A stretch of DNA of 34,252 nucleotides from Thermoplasmata archaeon. Lineage in GTDB: Archaea > Thermoplasmatota > Thermoplasmata > Lutacidiplasmatales > UBA184. How positions within the stretch are numbered: the stretch's first letter is position 1; the number at the start of each line of letters is the position of its first letter. The translations under genes and the position numbers were made by a program. A model generated the notes under the pieces. That model made no database searches. It was not told where the DNA came from and was given only the letters and a program-made list of their open reading frames with translations. The DNA is taken from assembly GCA_030039715.1 (NCBI GenBank), contig JASHVA010000054.1, positions 1-34,252 on the forward strand, read 5' to 3'. Shown piece after piece: positions 6,945-15,033 of the stretch.

Positions 6945-7907
6945 GTGAACGCGCCGACCCTGCGGCCCGAACCGCTGGACCTCGACATCTTCCGGGCGAT
7001 GTACGGGTCGAACACCGGCGCGCTCGCGGGGATGGACCCGCGCCTCAACGCGACGCGGATCGCCCGCCGTCTGAGGGTCGGACGCGCCCGGGTCGCCGCC
7101 CGGTTGAAGGCGTGGAGCGACTCCGGTTTCCTCTCCCGTCTCGACGTCTGGCTGAACCCGGCGCTCTTCGCGCACTACGGGGGGTTCTACAACGTCCGCG
7201 TCACCGACCCGCACGTCAAACCGTCGGTGATCGCCCGGCTCGGGCTCGTGGAAGGGGCGGTGTCGAGCATGGAGTTCCTCGGCGAGTGGGTGACGTTCGG
7301 CGTCGTCGTGCCCGAACCCGCGGCGTTCGAGCGCCTCCGGAAGCTCGTCGAGGGCTTCACGGGCGTCCGCTCGGTCGAGCCGGTGATGCCGTGGCCGGCC
7401 GTCGCGCCGAAGCGGGCCCTGACGCCGCTCGACCTGCGCGTCGTCCGGGCCCTGCGCGAACGGCCGACCGCCTCGCTCACGGAGATCGCGCGCCGGGTCG
7501 GGGTCTCCACCCGGACGATGACGCGGCGGTACGCCGAGCTCGTCGGCGACTGGGCAACCTGGTTCGTCCCCGTCTTCGACTTCCGCGCGATCAGCGACCC
7601 GATCGTCTCGGTCCTCGTCACGCTGGCCCCCGGGGCGTCGGCGACGGCGCTCGCCCGGCGGGTGCGCGCACGATACCCCCTGACCGAAGTGGTCGGCGGG
7701 ATCGAGGAGGGCCCGCCGGCGATCCTCTCGTTCTTCGCGATCCTTCCGTCGGCCGCCCATCTCGAAGAGCTCTCCCGCCTGATCGCCGGACAGGAGGGCG
7801 TCGCCGACGTCGAGACGAACGTGATGGTTCGGATGCACACGTTCCCGGGCTGGTTCGACCGTCAGCTCGATTCGCTGGAGCGCCAGGTCGTGGCCCGGGC
7901 GCCCTAG
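6945..7907 (+). CDS. Lrp/AsnC-like transcriptional regulator with two HTH segments
   Basis: A 320-residue DNA-binding regulator. An N-terminal winged helix-turn-helix (about 10-58: LDLDIFRAM, NATRIARRLRVGRARVAARLKAWSDSGFL) is followed by an alpha/beta segment with FYNVRV and GEWVTFGVVVPEP, typical of the RAM/ligand-binding fold. A second HTH (about 164-200: LTPLDLRVVRALRERPTASLTEIARRVGVSTRTMTRRY) is followed by a second RAM-like part ending IAGQEGVADVETNVMV. It is thus a duplicated Lrp/AsnC layout in one chain. GTG at 6945 is chosen because it directly precedes the first HTH. It faces the MFS exporter gene, which it may control; this is inference. Its TAG overlaps the TAG of the opposite-strand cyclic-nucleotide-binding gene in CCTAG. 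Confidence 0.82.
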   Translation: MNAPTLRPEPLDLDIFRAMYGSNTGALAGMDPRLNATRIARRLRVGRARVAARLKAWSDSGFLSRLDVWLNPALFAHYGGFYNVRVTDPHVKPSVIARLGLVEGAVSSMEFLGEWVTFGVVVPEPAAFERLRKLVEGFTGVRSVEPVMPWPAVAPKRALTPLDLRVVRALRERPTASLTEIARRVGVSTRTMTRRYAELVGDWATWFVPVFDFRAISDPIVSVLVTLAPGASATALARRVRARYPLTEVVGGIEEGPPAILSFFAILPSAAHLEELSRLIAGQEGVADVETNVMVRMHTFPGWFDRQLDSLERQVVARAP

Positions 7908-8344
7908 CCCGCGGGGGTGCGTCCGGTCTCGGCGAGGCGCCGCGCCATCTCCGAGAGGATCGTGCGGAGCATCTCGGGGCGCTCCTGGGCGAATCCCCAG
8001 AACTCCCAACGCGAGAGGACGACCACGGTGGTCGGCTCCGTCGTCACGACGTCCGCCGAGCGGGGCCGGTCGTCGAACAGCGCGAGCTCCCCGAAGAAGT
8101 CGCCCGGACCGAGTCGGGCGAGGGAGGTCGAGCCCTTGCGGACCTGGACCCCACCGCTCAGGATGACGTAGAATCCGATGCCCCGCTCGCCGCGCTTCAC
8201 GACGGTCGAACCCTTCGCGATCGTGCGCAGCTTCGCGAGCGCCGCGAGCCGCTTCAGCTCGCGATCCTTGAGGCCCCCGAGCAGGGCGGAGCGACGGAGC
8301 CCCTCGACGATCGCCTTCTGCTCGTCGCTCGCCGCGAGGCTCAC
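7904..8344 (-). CDS. Stand-alone cyclic-nucleotide-binding domain protein
   Basis: A 146-residue protein made almost entirely of one cNMP-binding beta-roll. Residues about 18-125 show LLGGLKDRELKRLAALAKLRTIAKGSTVVKRGERGIGFYVILSGGVQV, and the phosphate-binding cassette FGELALFDDRPRSADVVT has the Glu and Arg that contact the ribose and cyclic phosphate in CAP and PKA-R, so ligand binding is plausible. A C-terminal helix (RWEFWGFAQERPEMLRTILSEMARRLAETG) follows; there is no DNA-binding domain or channel. The GTG start is fixed by a TATA-like box 26 bases upstream. A class III cyclase is encoded at 19614-21617, so a cyclic-nucleotide circuit is possible. The output partner is unknown. Confidence 0.88.
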   Translation of the reverse strand: MSLAASDEQKAIVEGLRRSALLGGLKDRELKRLAALAKLRTIAKGSTVVKRGERGIGFYVILSGGVQVRKGSTSLARLGPGDFFGELALFDDRPRSADVVTTEPTTVVVLSRWEFWGFAQERPEMLRTILSEMARRLAETGRTPAG

Positions 8345-8365
8345 CGGTCGCCCGAACGGGCCGGC

Positions 8366-8375
8366 GGATAAAGAC
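8366..8375 (-). promoter_or_regulatory. TATA box of cyclic-nucleotide-binding protein gene
   Basis: On the minus strand this reads GTCTTTATCC, centred 26 bases before the GTG start. It supports both a separate promoter and the chosen start codon. Confidence 0.7.
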
Positions 8376-8394
8376 CTGTGCCCCCGACCGGGGC

Positions 8395-9135
8395 TCACTT
8401 CCCCTTGAAGTGGTCGATGAGCACGGCGAGGACGATCGCCGCCATCGGGTCGACCGGGCCCGTGAGGTCGACGGAGAAGGTGTCCCGGGCCGAGACCCAC
8501 GCCTCGTGCACCTTCACGACCTCCGCGCCGCTCGCGTCGTGCAGCCCGAACTCGTGGTGGAAGAGGTTCCCCTTCGACTCGAGGATCGGCCGGCCGTCCG
8601 GCGCGAGGGCCGTCGCCGCGAGCCCCGCGAGGCCGGACGGTTCGATGCGGACCACGAACTCGGGCGCGCCGCCCGGTCCCGAGACGACGCACTCGCCGCG
8701 GCGTCCCGAGTGACGGAGGACCACGCTCCCGCGGGGCGTCCGGCTCGGGTCCTCGATGATCCAGAACGACGTCGCCTCGAACGGGCTCCGCCCCCAGGTG
8801 ACGCCGGCGGGACGGCTCTCCCACGCCGTGCGCACCTGCTGGGACCACGCGGACCTCTCCGCGCCGTAGTCCTCACCGAGCGCGAGGAGGGGCCGCTTCG
8901 CCGCGTCCAGCACCCGGTAGCTGTGCTTCGGGCCGATGAGGAGGTGCTGGAGGAGGAAGCTGCGCGTCGCACCTAGGCCGAGCTGGACCCCCAGCGGGGG
9001 GACCGGGGCGGCCGGCGGCGCTGTCGCGCTCGAGAGCGGGGGCGCGGACGGCGCGACCGGCGTCCCGCAACTCAGGCAGAACTGCGCGCCCTCGGGCAGC
9101 GGTTGACCACACTTCGAGCAGAACTGAGCGGCCAT
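8395..9135 (-). CDS. Zinc-ribbon plus LURP-one/tubby-like domain protein
   Basis: A 246-residue cytoplasmic protein. An N-terminal zinc ribbon (FCSKCGQPLPEGAQFCLSCG; Cys 6, 9, 20, 23) is joined by a Pro/Ala linker to a body of about 190 residues that resembles the LURP-one-related/tubby C-terminal beta-barrel: a leading LLIGPKHSYRVLDAAKRPLLALGED, alternating strands with VVLRHSGRRGECVV and EFVVRIEPSGL, and a closing AWVSARDTFSVDLTGPVDPMAAIVLAVLIDHFKGK hydrophobic helix, the buried C-terminal helix of that fold. Family members bind phospholipids or act as scramblase-like proteins; here this is fold-level inference. It lies 45 bases behind the DUF885 gene and 50 bases before the cyclic-nucleotide-binding gene on the same strand, so it may be cotranscribed with the former. 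Confidence 0.7.
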   Translation of the reverse strand: MAAQFCSKCGQPLPEGAQFCLSCGTPVAPSAPPLSSATAPPAAPVPPLGVQLGLGATRSFLLQHLLIGPKHSYRVLDAAKRPLLALGEDYGAERSAWSQQVRTAWESRPAGVTWGRSPFEATSFWIIEDPSRTPRGSVVLRHSGRRGECVVSGPGGAPEFVVRIEPSGLAGLAATALAPDGRPILESKGNLFHHEFGLHDASGAEVVKVHEAWVSARDTFSVDLTGPVDPMAAIVLAVLIDHFKGK

Positions 9136-9180
9136 GACGGAAGGCCACCGGCGCTCGCGCTCAAGGAGTTGCCGTCGCGC

Positions 9181-10806
9181 CTACGCCGCACCGAGCAACG
9201 GGTCCAGGAGCCCGATCGGGGGCATCCCGAAGCCGAGCAGCGTGTCGTGGAACGCCCGCAGGGAGGAGCCGAACCGCGAGCCGAGGTACTTCGACCGGAC
9301 GTCGAGGATCGCGAGCTTTCCGAGCGTGTAGCAGAAGTACTCGGGGTTGTACGTGCCTCGGATCGCCTCGCGCTCGGCATGGAACCGCTCGAGGTGCGCC
9401 TCGGTCTCGAAGAGGCGCGCGGCCTCGGCGACCGACATGCCCTGGGTGTGCATCCCGATCGAAGCGACGAGGCGGCAGTTGCGGGTCAGCGCGTCCGCGA
9501 GCTGGGTCACCTCGGCCTCCATCGACCGGCCGTCGAAGCCGGCCTCGAGCGCGACCTGCTCGCAGTAGTGCGCCCACCCCTCCGTGAACGAGTAGGAGAA
9601 CCAGACCTTGCGCGCGAGGCTCTGCTCGGTCTTGCGGAAGTGGAGCGCCTGGAGATAGTGGCCGGGCCAGACCTCGTGGACCGTGGTGTTCTTGAGCATC
9701 CCGTAATTGAGCGTGCGCAGCCAGCTCTCCTGCTGCGTCGGCGTCCAGGAGCGGTCGACCGTCGTCACCCAGTAGATCCCGTCGACCGGCTTCTCGAACG
9801 GACCGGGCGGGCTCATCGCCGCGGTCCAGAGGTCGCGGGCCCACGGGGGCGTCTCCCGGACGTGGCAGACCTCGGGTTCGGGGATCGAGGCGAGATCCTC
9901 CTTCCGGACGAATTCCCGGATGTCGTTCGTCATGTTCCGCACGAGCGGCATCACTTCGTCCGGCTTCGGGTGGTGGTCGTTCAGCCGTTCGATGAGGCGG
10001 GCCGGCGTGAGGCCCTCCTGGCGGGCGATCTCGGCGAGCCGCTCCTGGTTGCGCTGAAGGTCGGCCCGCCCTCGCCGCAGCACTTCCTCCACCGGCGTGG
10101 CGAGGCCCTCCCGCACCCAGAGCAGTCGCTGGAACCTCTCCGGTCCGAGCGGGAAGCTCTCGTCGGCGTGCGGCAGGCGCTCGGCCTTGAGCCACTCGGC
10201 GAACCGGAGCACCGCCGCGTCGGCGGCCTCGCGTGCCGCATGGACCCGGCCCCGGAGCTGGGGGGAAGCCACCTGGCTGAACGCCTCGCCTTCCGCGAAG
10301 TGCGACGGCAGCCCCTCGGCGATCTGGATCGCGAGCGAGACGAACGGACGCGGGAGCACGGGCTCGAGGCGCGCCCGAGCGGCATCGAAGAGCGCCGGGG
10401 TCGCCTCGAGGGTGGCGGCGATCGCCGCCACCCGTACGGCGACCGGGGCGTAGTCGCGGGAGATGTAGTTGGTGAGGTCGGACTGGAAGAGGTAGCTCAT
10501 CGGGTTCCGGTCGTACTCGCGGGATTCCTCGAGGTCGAACAGCTGGCCCTCGAGCAGCAGTTGGAGGAGCTGACGGTCGAGTCGGCGCGGCGAGGTGAGC
10601 TCGTGCGCCGGGAGGTCGGTCAGCTCCCGGAGCAGTTCCCGCGCCCGGGTCGCCCACCGGGTCGTCGCGGCGGCCGAGGTGTCGGGCAGTCGGCCGTCGT
10701 ACTCGTGAAGTCCGAGCGACGACGCGTACGGGGGCCGCAGCTCGAAGACGTGGTCGACGATCGTTCGCTCGAGCGACGCGAGCCGGTCGGCGGGAGGAGA
10801 AGACAT
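9181..10806 (-). CDS. DUF885 family metallopeptidase-like protein
   Basis: A 541-residue protein of the DUF885 family, which is related to zinc metallocarboxypeptidases. The signature is TVHEVWPGHYLQ, an HExxxGH-type metal site with His377, Glu378 and His383; further family blocks are GWAHYCEQVALEAGF, RNCRLVASIGMHTQGMSVAEAARLFE and the closing LGKLAILDVRSKYLG region, which usually carries 'Y..GK..I..LR'. No signal peptide is visible, so it is probably cytosolic and may cleave peptides or modified amino acids. The ATG at 10806 is preferred over an in-frame GTG at 10836 because a weak TATA-like CCTAAGT lies about 32 bases before it. The zinc-ribbon/LURP-like gene follows 45 bases downstream. 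The substrate is unknown. Confidence 0.85.
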   Translation of the reverse strand: MSSPPADRLASLERTIVDHVFELRPPYASSLGLHEYDGRLPDTSAAATTRWATRARELLRELTDLPAHELTSPRRLDRQLLQLLLEGQLFDLEESREYDRNPMSYLFQSDLTNYISRDYAPVAVRVAAIAATLEATPALFDAARARLEPVLPRPFVSLAIQIAEGLPSHFAEGEAFSQVASPQLRGRVHAAREAADAAVLRFAEWLKAERLPHADESFPLGPERFQRLLWVREGLATPVEEVLRRGRADLQRNQERLAEIARQEGLTPARLIERLNDHHPKPDEVMPLVRNMTNDIREFVRKEDLASIPEPEVCHVRETPPWARDLWTAAMSPPGPFEKPVDGIYWVTTVDRSWTPTQQESWLRTLNYGMLKNTTVHEVWPGHYLQALHFRKTEQSLARKVWFSYSFTEGWAHYCEQVALEAGFDGRSMEAEVTQLADALTRNCRLVASIGMHTQGMSVAEAARLFETEAHLERFHAEREAIRGTYNPEYFCYTLGKLAILDVRSKYLGSRFGSSLRAFHDTLLGFGMPPIGLLDPLLGAA

Positions 10807-10967
10807 GGACGGACCCCGAGGGACAATCGTCCCCACTTAGGGCTTGCGTACGCGAGCGGTCGGCGGCTCCCCACGGTCCGAACGGCGGGTCGCCGCGCGT
10901 CGAGGACTCGTCCGGAACCTCCCCGGCCGAATCCGACCGAACACGCGACCCGCGGAGCCGCGCGAGC

Positions 10968-12146
10968 TCACGATGCCTGCGCCAGCGCCGACTCCGAGCA
11001 GTCCCAGCAGACCCCGTCCTCACCGAACCGGATGGAGAGCCCGAGGCACCGGCGGCAGATCGGACGACCACAGCGCGCGCACGACGACCAGGTGCGGAAG
11101 TCGCCGAGCCCCCGCCGACACGATCCGCAACTCCGGGGTACGGCCGCGGGGGGCGAGCGAACGACGGTGGGAGTCGGGAGCGAGACCTCCTCGGTGGAAG
11201 TTCGGAGGTGGGGCGGCACCGGATTGAGCGCCTCGAGGTACAGTAGGTGGTCGATCGCTCCGGCCCCCGACAGCGCCCCGACCCCGGACCACGGTCCTCC
11301 GACGTCGCCCGAGAAGCCGTCGGCGGCCGGAGGCGATCGTTCCCGGAAGACTTTCTCTTCGAGCGTGACGAGCGGGGAGGGGGCGGGGGGCTCGGTAGCC
11401 GGCGGTTCCACCGCGAGCGGGACCGCGGCCGGGGAGGGCCGGGCCGGTGCGGACACCGGGTCCGGAGCTCCGGGCTCGGGCGGAAAGAGCCGGTCGAGCT
11501 CGTCGTCCGAGAACGGTCCGAACCGGCGGCCGGTGAGGGAGCGCGTCCCGTGCGAGTGGGCCGCGCTGGCGGCACGGGGCGGCGAGGGGACGCTCCTCCC
11601 CCCGCGACGCTCGGGCGGCAACGGCATCGACGGCATGAACCAGAGGTCCCGGTCCCGGGCCCCGAACGGGTGGAGCGAACCGCTCCGAGGCGGAACGTAC
11701 GCGGTGGAACCGACCGGAGGGATCACCTCGGCCCCGAGGTGCGAGCCGGCCGGGCGGCGCCATCGTTGCCAGATCTCCTCGCCGCTCCAACTGACGGACG
11801 AGGAGGCGACGCGGCCGAGCCCGCTGTGGGGAGTGGACTCGGGGCGGGCCGGGCGTCCGCCGGGAGCGGGACGGGGCCGTGCGAGCGCCGGCGGGGCGGC
11901 CGCGGCCGGACTCGGAGAACGGAGCCGATGGTAGCTCACCGAGCTCACGAGCGCTACCGCACCGACCGCGACGAGTCCGGCGGCCACGTACGGCGACACG
12001 ACCGGTCCGACGCCGGCGAGGGCGAGCCCTCCCGCGCCGACCGCGGCGGCCCCGGCGAGGGGCAACAGGTATCGGCGCGATGCGGGCGCGACCTCCTCCC
12101 CGGAGTCGGCCCCGCGGGTCGTGCGAGAAGAGTGGGCCGTAGCCAC
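10968..12146 (-). CDS. Membrane protein with C-terminal FYVE-like zinc finger
   Basis: A 392-residue protein of no recognised family. Two Ala/Gly-rich membrane helices (about 27-48 and 52-70) follow a polar N-terminus. Residues about 75-330 are Pro/Ala/Ser-rich and probably disordered, with a short conserved-looking RRFGPFSDDELDRLFPP. The C-terminus has eight cysteines with symmetric spacing: C340-x2-C343-x12-C356-x2-C359-x4-C364-x2-C367-x12-C380-x2-C383, including CARCGRPICRRC. This is the cross-brace pattern of FYVE-type fingers, which bind two zinc ions. The finger would face the cytosol or the outside depending on an even number of helices. The GTG start is supported by a TATA-like element 28 bases upstream. 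Function unknown. Confidence 0.75.
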   Translation of the reverse strand: MATAHSSRTTRGADSGEEVAPASRRYLLPLAGAAAVGAGGLALAGVGPVVSPYVAAGLVAVGAVALVSSVSYHRLRSPSPAAAAPPALARPRPAPGGRPARPESTPHSGLGRVASSSVSWSGEEIWQRWRRPAGSHLGAEVIPPVGSTAYVPPRSGSLHPFGARDRDLWFMPSMPLPPERRGGRSVPSPPRAASAAHSHGTRSLTGRRFGPFSDDELDRLFPPEPGAPDPVSAPARPSPAAVPLAVEPPATEPPAPSPLVTLEEKVFRERSPPAADGFSGDVGGPWSGVGALSGAGAIDHLLYLEALNPVPPHLRTSTEEVSLPTPTVVRSPPAAVPRSCGSCRRGLGDFRTWSSCARCGRPICRRCLGLSIRFGEDGVCWDCSESALAQAS

Positions 12147-12169
12147 GCGACTCGCTCGGGCGGGGGTGG

Positions 12170-12180
12170 GATTAACCTAT
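12170..12180 (-). promoter_or_regulatory. TATA-like box of FYVE-like protein gene
   Basis: On the minus strand ATAGGTTAATC is centred about 28 bases before the GTG at 12146, consistent with a leaderless transcript. Confidence 0.6.
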
Positions 12181-12254
12181 CGAAGCACGGGCAACGGTTC
12201 GAAGTCCGCGCGGGCGTTACGAGGCGCTCCGGGGGTCGCCGGCGCGCCCTCCCG

Positions 12255-12830
12255 TCATTCGGGCTCGAGGGATCGCAAGTCCGGGCGGCGGAGCTCCTCG
12301 CGCACGTAGGCGAGCCGCTCCTTGAGGGCGCCCATCGTGCCGAACCGACGTCCGATCGACTCCACCGCGTCGAGCCGGCTCGCGGGCACCCCGTCGATGA
12401 CGTTGGTGACGATCTTCTCGGCGTACGCCCGCCAGCGCTTCGTCATGAGCCGCATGTACCACACGAGCTCGGGCGACGCGTAGCGGATCCCGGCGACCTC
12501 CTCCGAGTGTTCCTCCGAGAGGAACCGGAAGAACTCGACGCCGGTCCGTTGCCCAGCGAAGGTCGCGGCGTCGAGGATGTCGAGCGGCACGCCGCCGATC
12601 CCGAGGATGCGGAACCGCGCGAGCGTGCCGTCCTCCCAGTCGAAGGCGATCCCGGGCTCGGCACGCAGGGCGTCCAGCGTGCGCCGAAAGTCCGCGGTCG
12701 CCACCATCACGTCGACATCGCGCGTCGTCGTCGCGGCGGTGCGCGCGATCGCCTGGCCGCCGATCACGACGTACGGGATCCCCCGTCGGCGGAAGATCGC
12801 GTCCGCGGCCTCGACCTCGGACTCGGTCAC
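12255..12830 (-). CDS. Nucleotidyltransferase-fold protein, AbiEii/MNT-like
   Basis: A 191-residue protein with a minimal polymerase-beta-type nucleotidyltransferase core. YVVIGGQAIARTAATTTRDVDVMV holds the GG...T-x-D-V-D active-site motif (GG at 24-25, Asp38 and Asp40), and the third acidic position is probably the Asp in GVPLDILDA (about residue 84). Such enzymes act as toxins (AbiEii), as antitoxins or RNA-modifying partners (MNT of MNT-HEPN), or as small-molecule modifying enzymes. The C-terminal half is helical with VWYMRLMTKRWRAYAEKI. Its ATG overlaps the stop of the upstream 188-residue gene by four bases (ATGA), so the two are one translation-coupled unit. Toxin-antitoxin function is inferred from layout, not shown by the sequence. 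Confidence 0.78.
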   Translation of the reverse strand: MTESEVEAADAIFRRRGIPYVVIGGQAIARTAATTTRDVDVMVATADFRRTLDALRAEPGIAFDWEDGTLARFRILGIGGVPLDILDAATFAGQRTGVEFFRFLSEEHSEEVAGIRYASPELVWYMRLMTKRWRAYAEKIVTNVIDGVPASRLDAVESIGRRFGTMGALKERLAYVREELRRPDLRSLEPE

Positions 12831-13393
12831 GCGGCCTCCTCGAGCGGCGGGTTGTTGCGCTCGATCCAGCGCAGCTCCTCGCGAGGCAAGGGCTCGCCGA
12901 CCCGCGGGAGCGCCGGCGCGAGCTCCTGGAAACGGACCTTCGTGGCGGCCCGCTCGAGGCCCTCGTTCCGGATCCTCCGATAGAGCTCGTGCGGGTCGAT
13001 CTTAGAGCGGTTGCGGACCGCGACGACCCGAGCGGCGAGGGGGTCGAAGCGAAGGAGCAGCGTCAGCAGCTCCACGAAACCGGGGTCGCGGAGGGCCTCG
13101 GCGTCCCGCACGGGGAGGATCCGGTAGTCGCTCGCGACCTTCCCGGCGAGCCGCTCGGGCACGGCGAGCCACGGGCGGAAGCGGACCGGGTACCCGTGCG
13201 CCGAGACCCACTCCGACGTGAGGAGGTAGGCGGGCACGCGATGCCGGCGGAGGCGCTCCACGTCCCGGGTCGACCGGACGCGCGGGCGGTACTCCTCCCG
13301 GGGCCGGCCCCGGGCGCGCGGGGCGACGACCCGCATCTCGCGGGGGAGGGGCCGCTCCCCGGGCTCGCGGACCAGGCTCTCTTCGAGTCGCAT
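12827..13393 (-). CDS. Basic protein, first gene of a two-gene unit with a nucleotidyltransferase
   Basis: A 188-residue, arginine-rich soluble protein I do not recognise. The N-terminal third (about 20-65) is strongly basic (RARGRPREEYRPRVRSTRDVERLRRHRVPAYLLTSEW pattern), which could contact DNA, RNA or its partner. The middle has HGYPVRFRPWLAVPERLAGKVASDYRILPVRDAEALRDPGF, and the C-terminal part ends RWIERNNPPLEEAA, acidic. The start is set by an exceptionally strong TATA box 25 bases upstream; a longer frame back to 13618 would read through that promoter and is rejected. It lies before and overlaps a nucleotidyltransferase gene, a position often held by the antitoxin or specificity partner; that role is inference. 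Confidence 0.7.
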   Translation of the reverse strand: MRLEESLVREPGERPLPREMRVVAPRARGRPREEYRPRVRSTRDVERLRRHRVPAYLLTSEWVSAHGYPVRFRPWLAVPERLAGKVASDYRILPVRDAEALRDPGFVELLTLLLRFDPLAARVVAVRNRSKIDPHELYRRIRNEGLERAATKVRFQELAPALPRVGEPLPREELRWIERNNPPLEEAA

Positions 13394-13410
13394 CCGTCGA
13401 ACAAAGGTTG

Positions 13411-13425
13411 ATAAATATATATAAT
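13411..13425 (-). promoter_or_regulatory. Strong TATA box of the nucleotidyltransferase two-gene unit
   Basis: An uninterrupted AT stretch (ATAAATATATATAAT on the plus strand, followed by AGATT) is the most AT-rich segment of the window. It is centred about 25 bases before the ATG at 13393, predicting a leaderless mRNA. Confidence 0.85.
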
Positions 13426-13550
13426 AGATTGCAGGCGCGCCGGGCCGCCTCGATTTTCGGATTCTCCGAGGTCCTCCGTACCTCTGCCTCCAAAGGGTAG
13501 ATAGCTCGCACGACCGATGGGACCCCCTCCGCCCCGGGGGAGAGTCGGTC

Positions 13551-14972
13551 GTGTCGCGCGACACCGCGTATCGGATGCCCCAACCGGTGTTCGACGAGCC
13601 GGTGTTCAGCGAGAGCAAGCCGACGCCCGACCCGACCCGGTTCCGCGTGCCCCATCCATCCGACGCGGCGCTCTACCAGCGGATCCAGCAGCTGCTGTAC
13701 GAGGACGTGGTGACGTTCCCGCCGGCGCGGGGGACTCCCTCCGACCTGTACGCGCTCGCGACCGCCTGGGGGCCCCACGGGCCCGAGGTCGTCCGCTCGA
13801 TCGAGGAGGCCGGACGGATCGTCTTCCACACCGTCGGCGACATCGGGGCGTCCACGCAGGGAAAGTACCCCGGCGAGCTCCGCGTCTCCGACGTCCTCGC
13901 CCGCGAGGCGCAGCTCGCGGCACCGTCCGAGCGGCCCGCCTTCCTCTACCTGCTCGGAGACCTCGTCTACGACTTCGGCGAAGCCCGCTACTACTACGAC
14001 CAGTTCTACGAGCCGTACCGCAACTACCCGGCGCCGATCTTCGCGATCCCGGGGAACCACGACTCGTTCATCGTGCCGGGCTCGCCGGTCGCGCAGTGGC
14101 CGCTCGCCACGTTCCGGCGGAACTTCTGCTCGGAGGAGACGGTCGTCACGCCCGAGGCCGGCTCGCTCCACCGCACCGCGATGACGCAGCCCGGGGTCTA
14201 CTTCGCCCTGGACGCCCCGTACGTCCGGGTCGTCGGACTGTTCAGCAACGCTCTCGAGGACCCCGGGGTGATCTCGAGCGAGGGCGGGCGCTGGAAGGGG
14301 GTGCCGGACTACCAGCTCGACTTCCTCGCGGCCCAGCTGCGCCGGGCGAAGCGCGAGCGGTACGCCGGCGCGCTGCTCTTCGCGGTGCACCATCCGCCGT
14401 TCAACTACGCGCCGCCCGCCGGAGCACCCGGCGGGGGCGGCGCGCACGGGGGGAATCCCGCGATGCTCGCCCAGATCGATGTGATCTGCCGCGCCGAGGG
14501 GGTCTACCCGCACGCCTTCCTCGCCGGGCACGCGCACAACTACCAGCGGTACACGCGAACCGTGCAGTTCGGCGAAGGGACGTACGAGGTGCCGTTCCTC
14601 GTCTGCGGGGGCGGGGGACACGACGTCCAGTCGCTCGTCGCCGCCCGGCACGGGTCCGAGGCGAGCGAGCCGGCGAACGGCGCCGACGTCTCGTATCTCG
14701 ACGTCCATCCCGCCGTCGACGCGAAGGGTCTCCGGCTCGACCGACACGACGACCGGTCCTACGGTTTCCTGCGGGTCGTGGCCGACGCGGCCCGGATCTC
14801 GTTCGAGTTCACTCCCGTGATCGTCGGGGCCGAGCCGGGCGTGGCCGCCGACACCGTCACGATCGACATCGCCCGGCACGCCCTCGTACCGGCCCCTCCA
14901 CCGCCCCCGTCCGAGGACGTCGCGGACAAACCGAAGGGGCGCCGGGGCCCCCGGCGCGGTCGAGCGGAGTAG
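13551..14972 (+). CDS. Metallophosphoesterase (calcineurin-like)
   Basis: A 473-residue dimetal phosphoesterase. The family blocks are present in order: VGDIGAS (Asp97, first-metal motif, with the usual DxH histidine replaced), LYLLGDLVYDFGE (GD at 136-137), IPGNHDSF (GNHD 168-171), AVHHPPFN with two His, and FLAGHAHNYQRY (GHxH). The N-terminal 85 residues are extra and contain no signal peptide. The tail (about 445-473) is Pro-rich, then basic (KPKGRRGPRRGR). Spacing of the blocks and the HAHNYQRY ending resemble purple-acid-phosphatase/PhoD-like enzymes of broad substrate range. GTG at 13551 follows a GGGGGAG ribosome-site-like run; an ATG eight codons later is an alternative. Specific substrate unknown. 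Confidence 0.88.
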   Translation: MSRDTAYRMPQPVFDEPVFSESKPTPDPTRFRVPHPSDAALYQRIQQLLYEDVVTFPPARGTPSDLYALATAWGPHGPEVVRSIEEAGRIVFHTVGDIGASTQGKYPGELRVSDVLAREAQLAAPSERPAFLYLLGDLVYDFGEARYYYDQFYEPYRNYPAPIFAIPGNHDSFIVPGSPVAQWPLATFRRNFCSEETVVTPEAGSLHRTAMTQPGVYFALDAPYVRVVGLFSNALEDPGVISSEGGRWKGVPDYQLDFLAAQLRRAKRERYAGALLFAVHHPPFNYAPPAGAPGGGGAHGGNPAMLAQIDVICRAEGVYPHAFLAGHAHNYQRYTRTVQFGEGTYEVPFLVCGGGGHDVQSLVAARHGSEASEPANGADVSYLDVHPAVDAKGLRLDRHDDRSYGFLRVVADAARISFEFTPVIVGAEPGVAADTVTIDIARHALVPAPPPPPSEDVADKPKGRRGPRRGRAE

Positions 14973-15004
14973 TCCGGCGCGGCGGCCCGGTGACGGCCGG
15001 AACC

Positions 15005-15014
15005 GTTTGATACC
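15005..15014 (+). promoter_or_regulatory. TATA-like box of SRPBCC gene
   Basis: GTTTGATACC is centred 25 bases before the ATG at 15034. It excludes an in-frame TTG at 15007, which lies inside it. Confidence 0.6.
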
Positions 15015-15033
15015 GCCCGGCGATCGGGCGGCG

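Noticed and set aside
9103..11934. Open frame of over 900 codons on the plus strand
   Set aside because: It is antisense to the DUF885 and FYVE-like protein genes, has Arg/Gly/Pro-rich composition and no recognisable domain. It is a GC-driven shadow.
12187..12220. GGTTCGAAG resembling a tRNA T-loop
   Set aside because: The flanking bases do not pair as a T stem, and no acceptor or anticodon arm can be drawn.
13394..13618. N-terminal extension of the 188-residue protein back to 13618
   Set aside because: It would read through the very strong TATA box and includes YYIYL encoded by the promoter; the leaderless ATG at 13393 is better.
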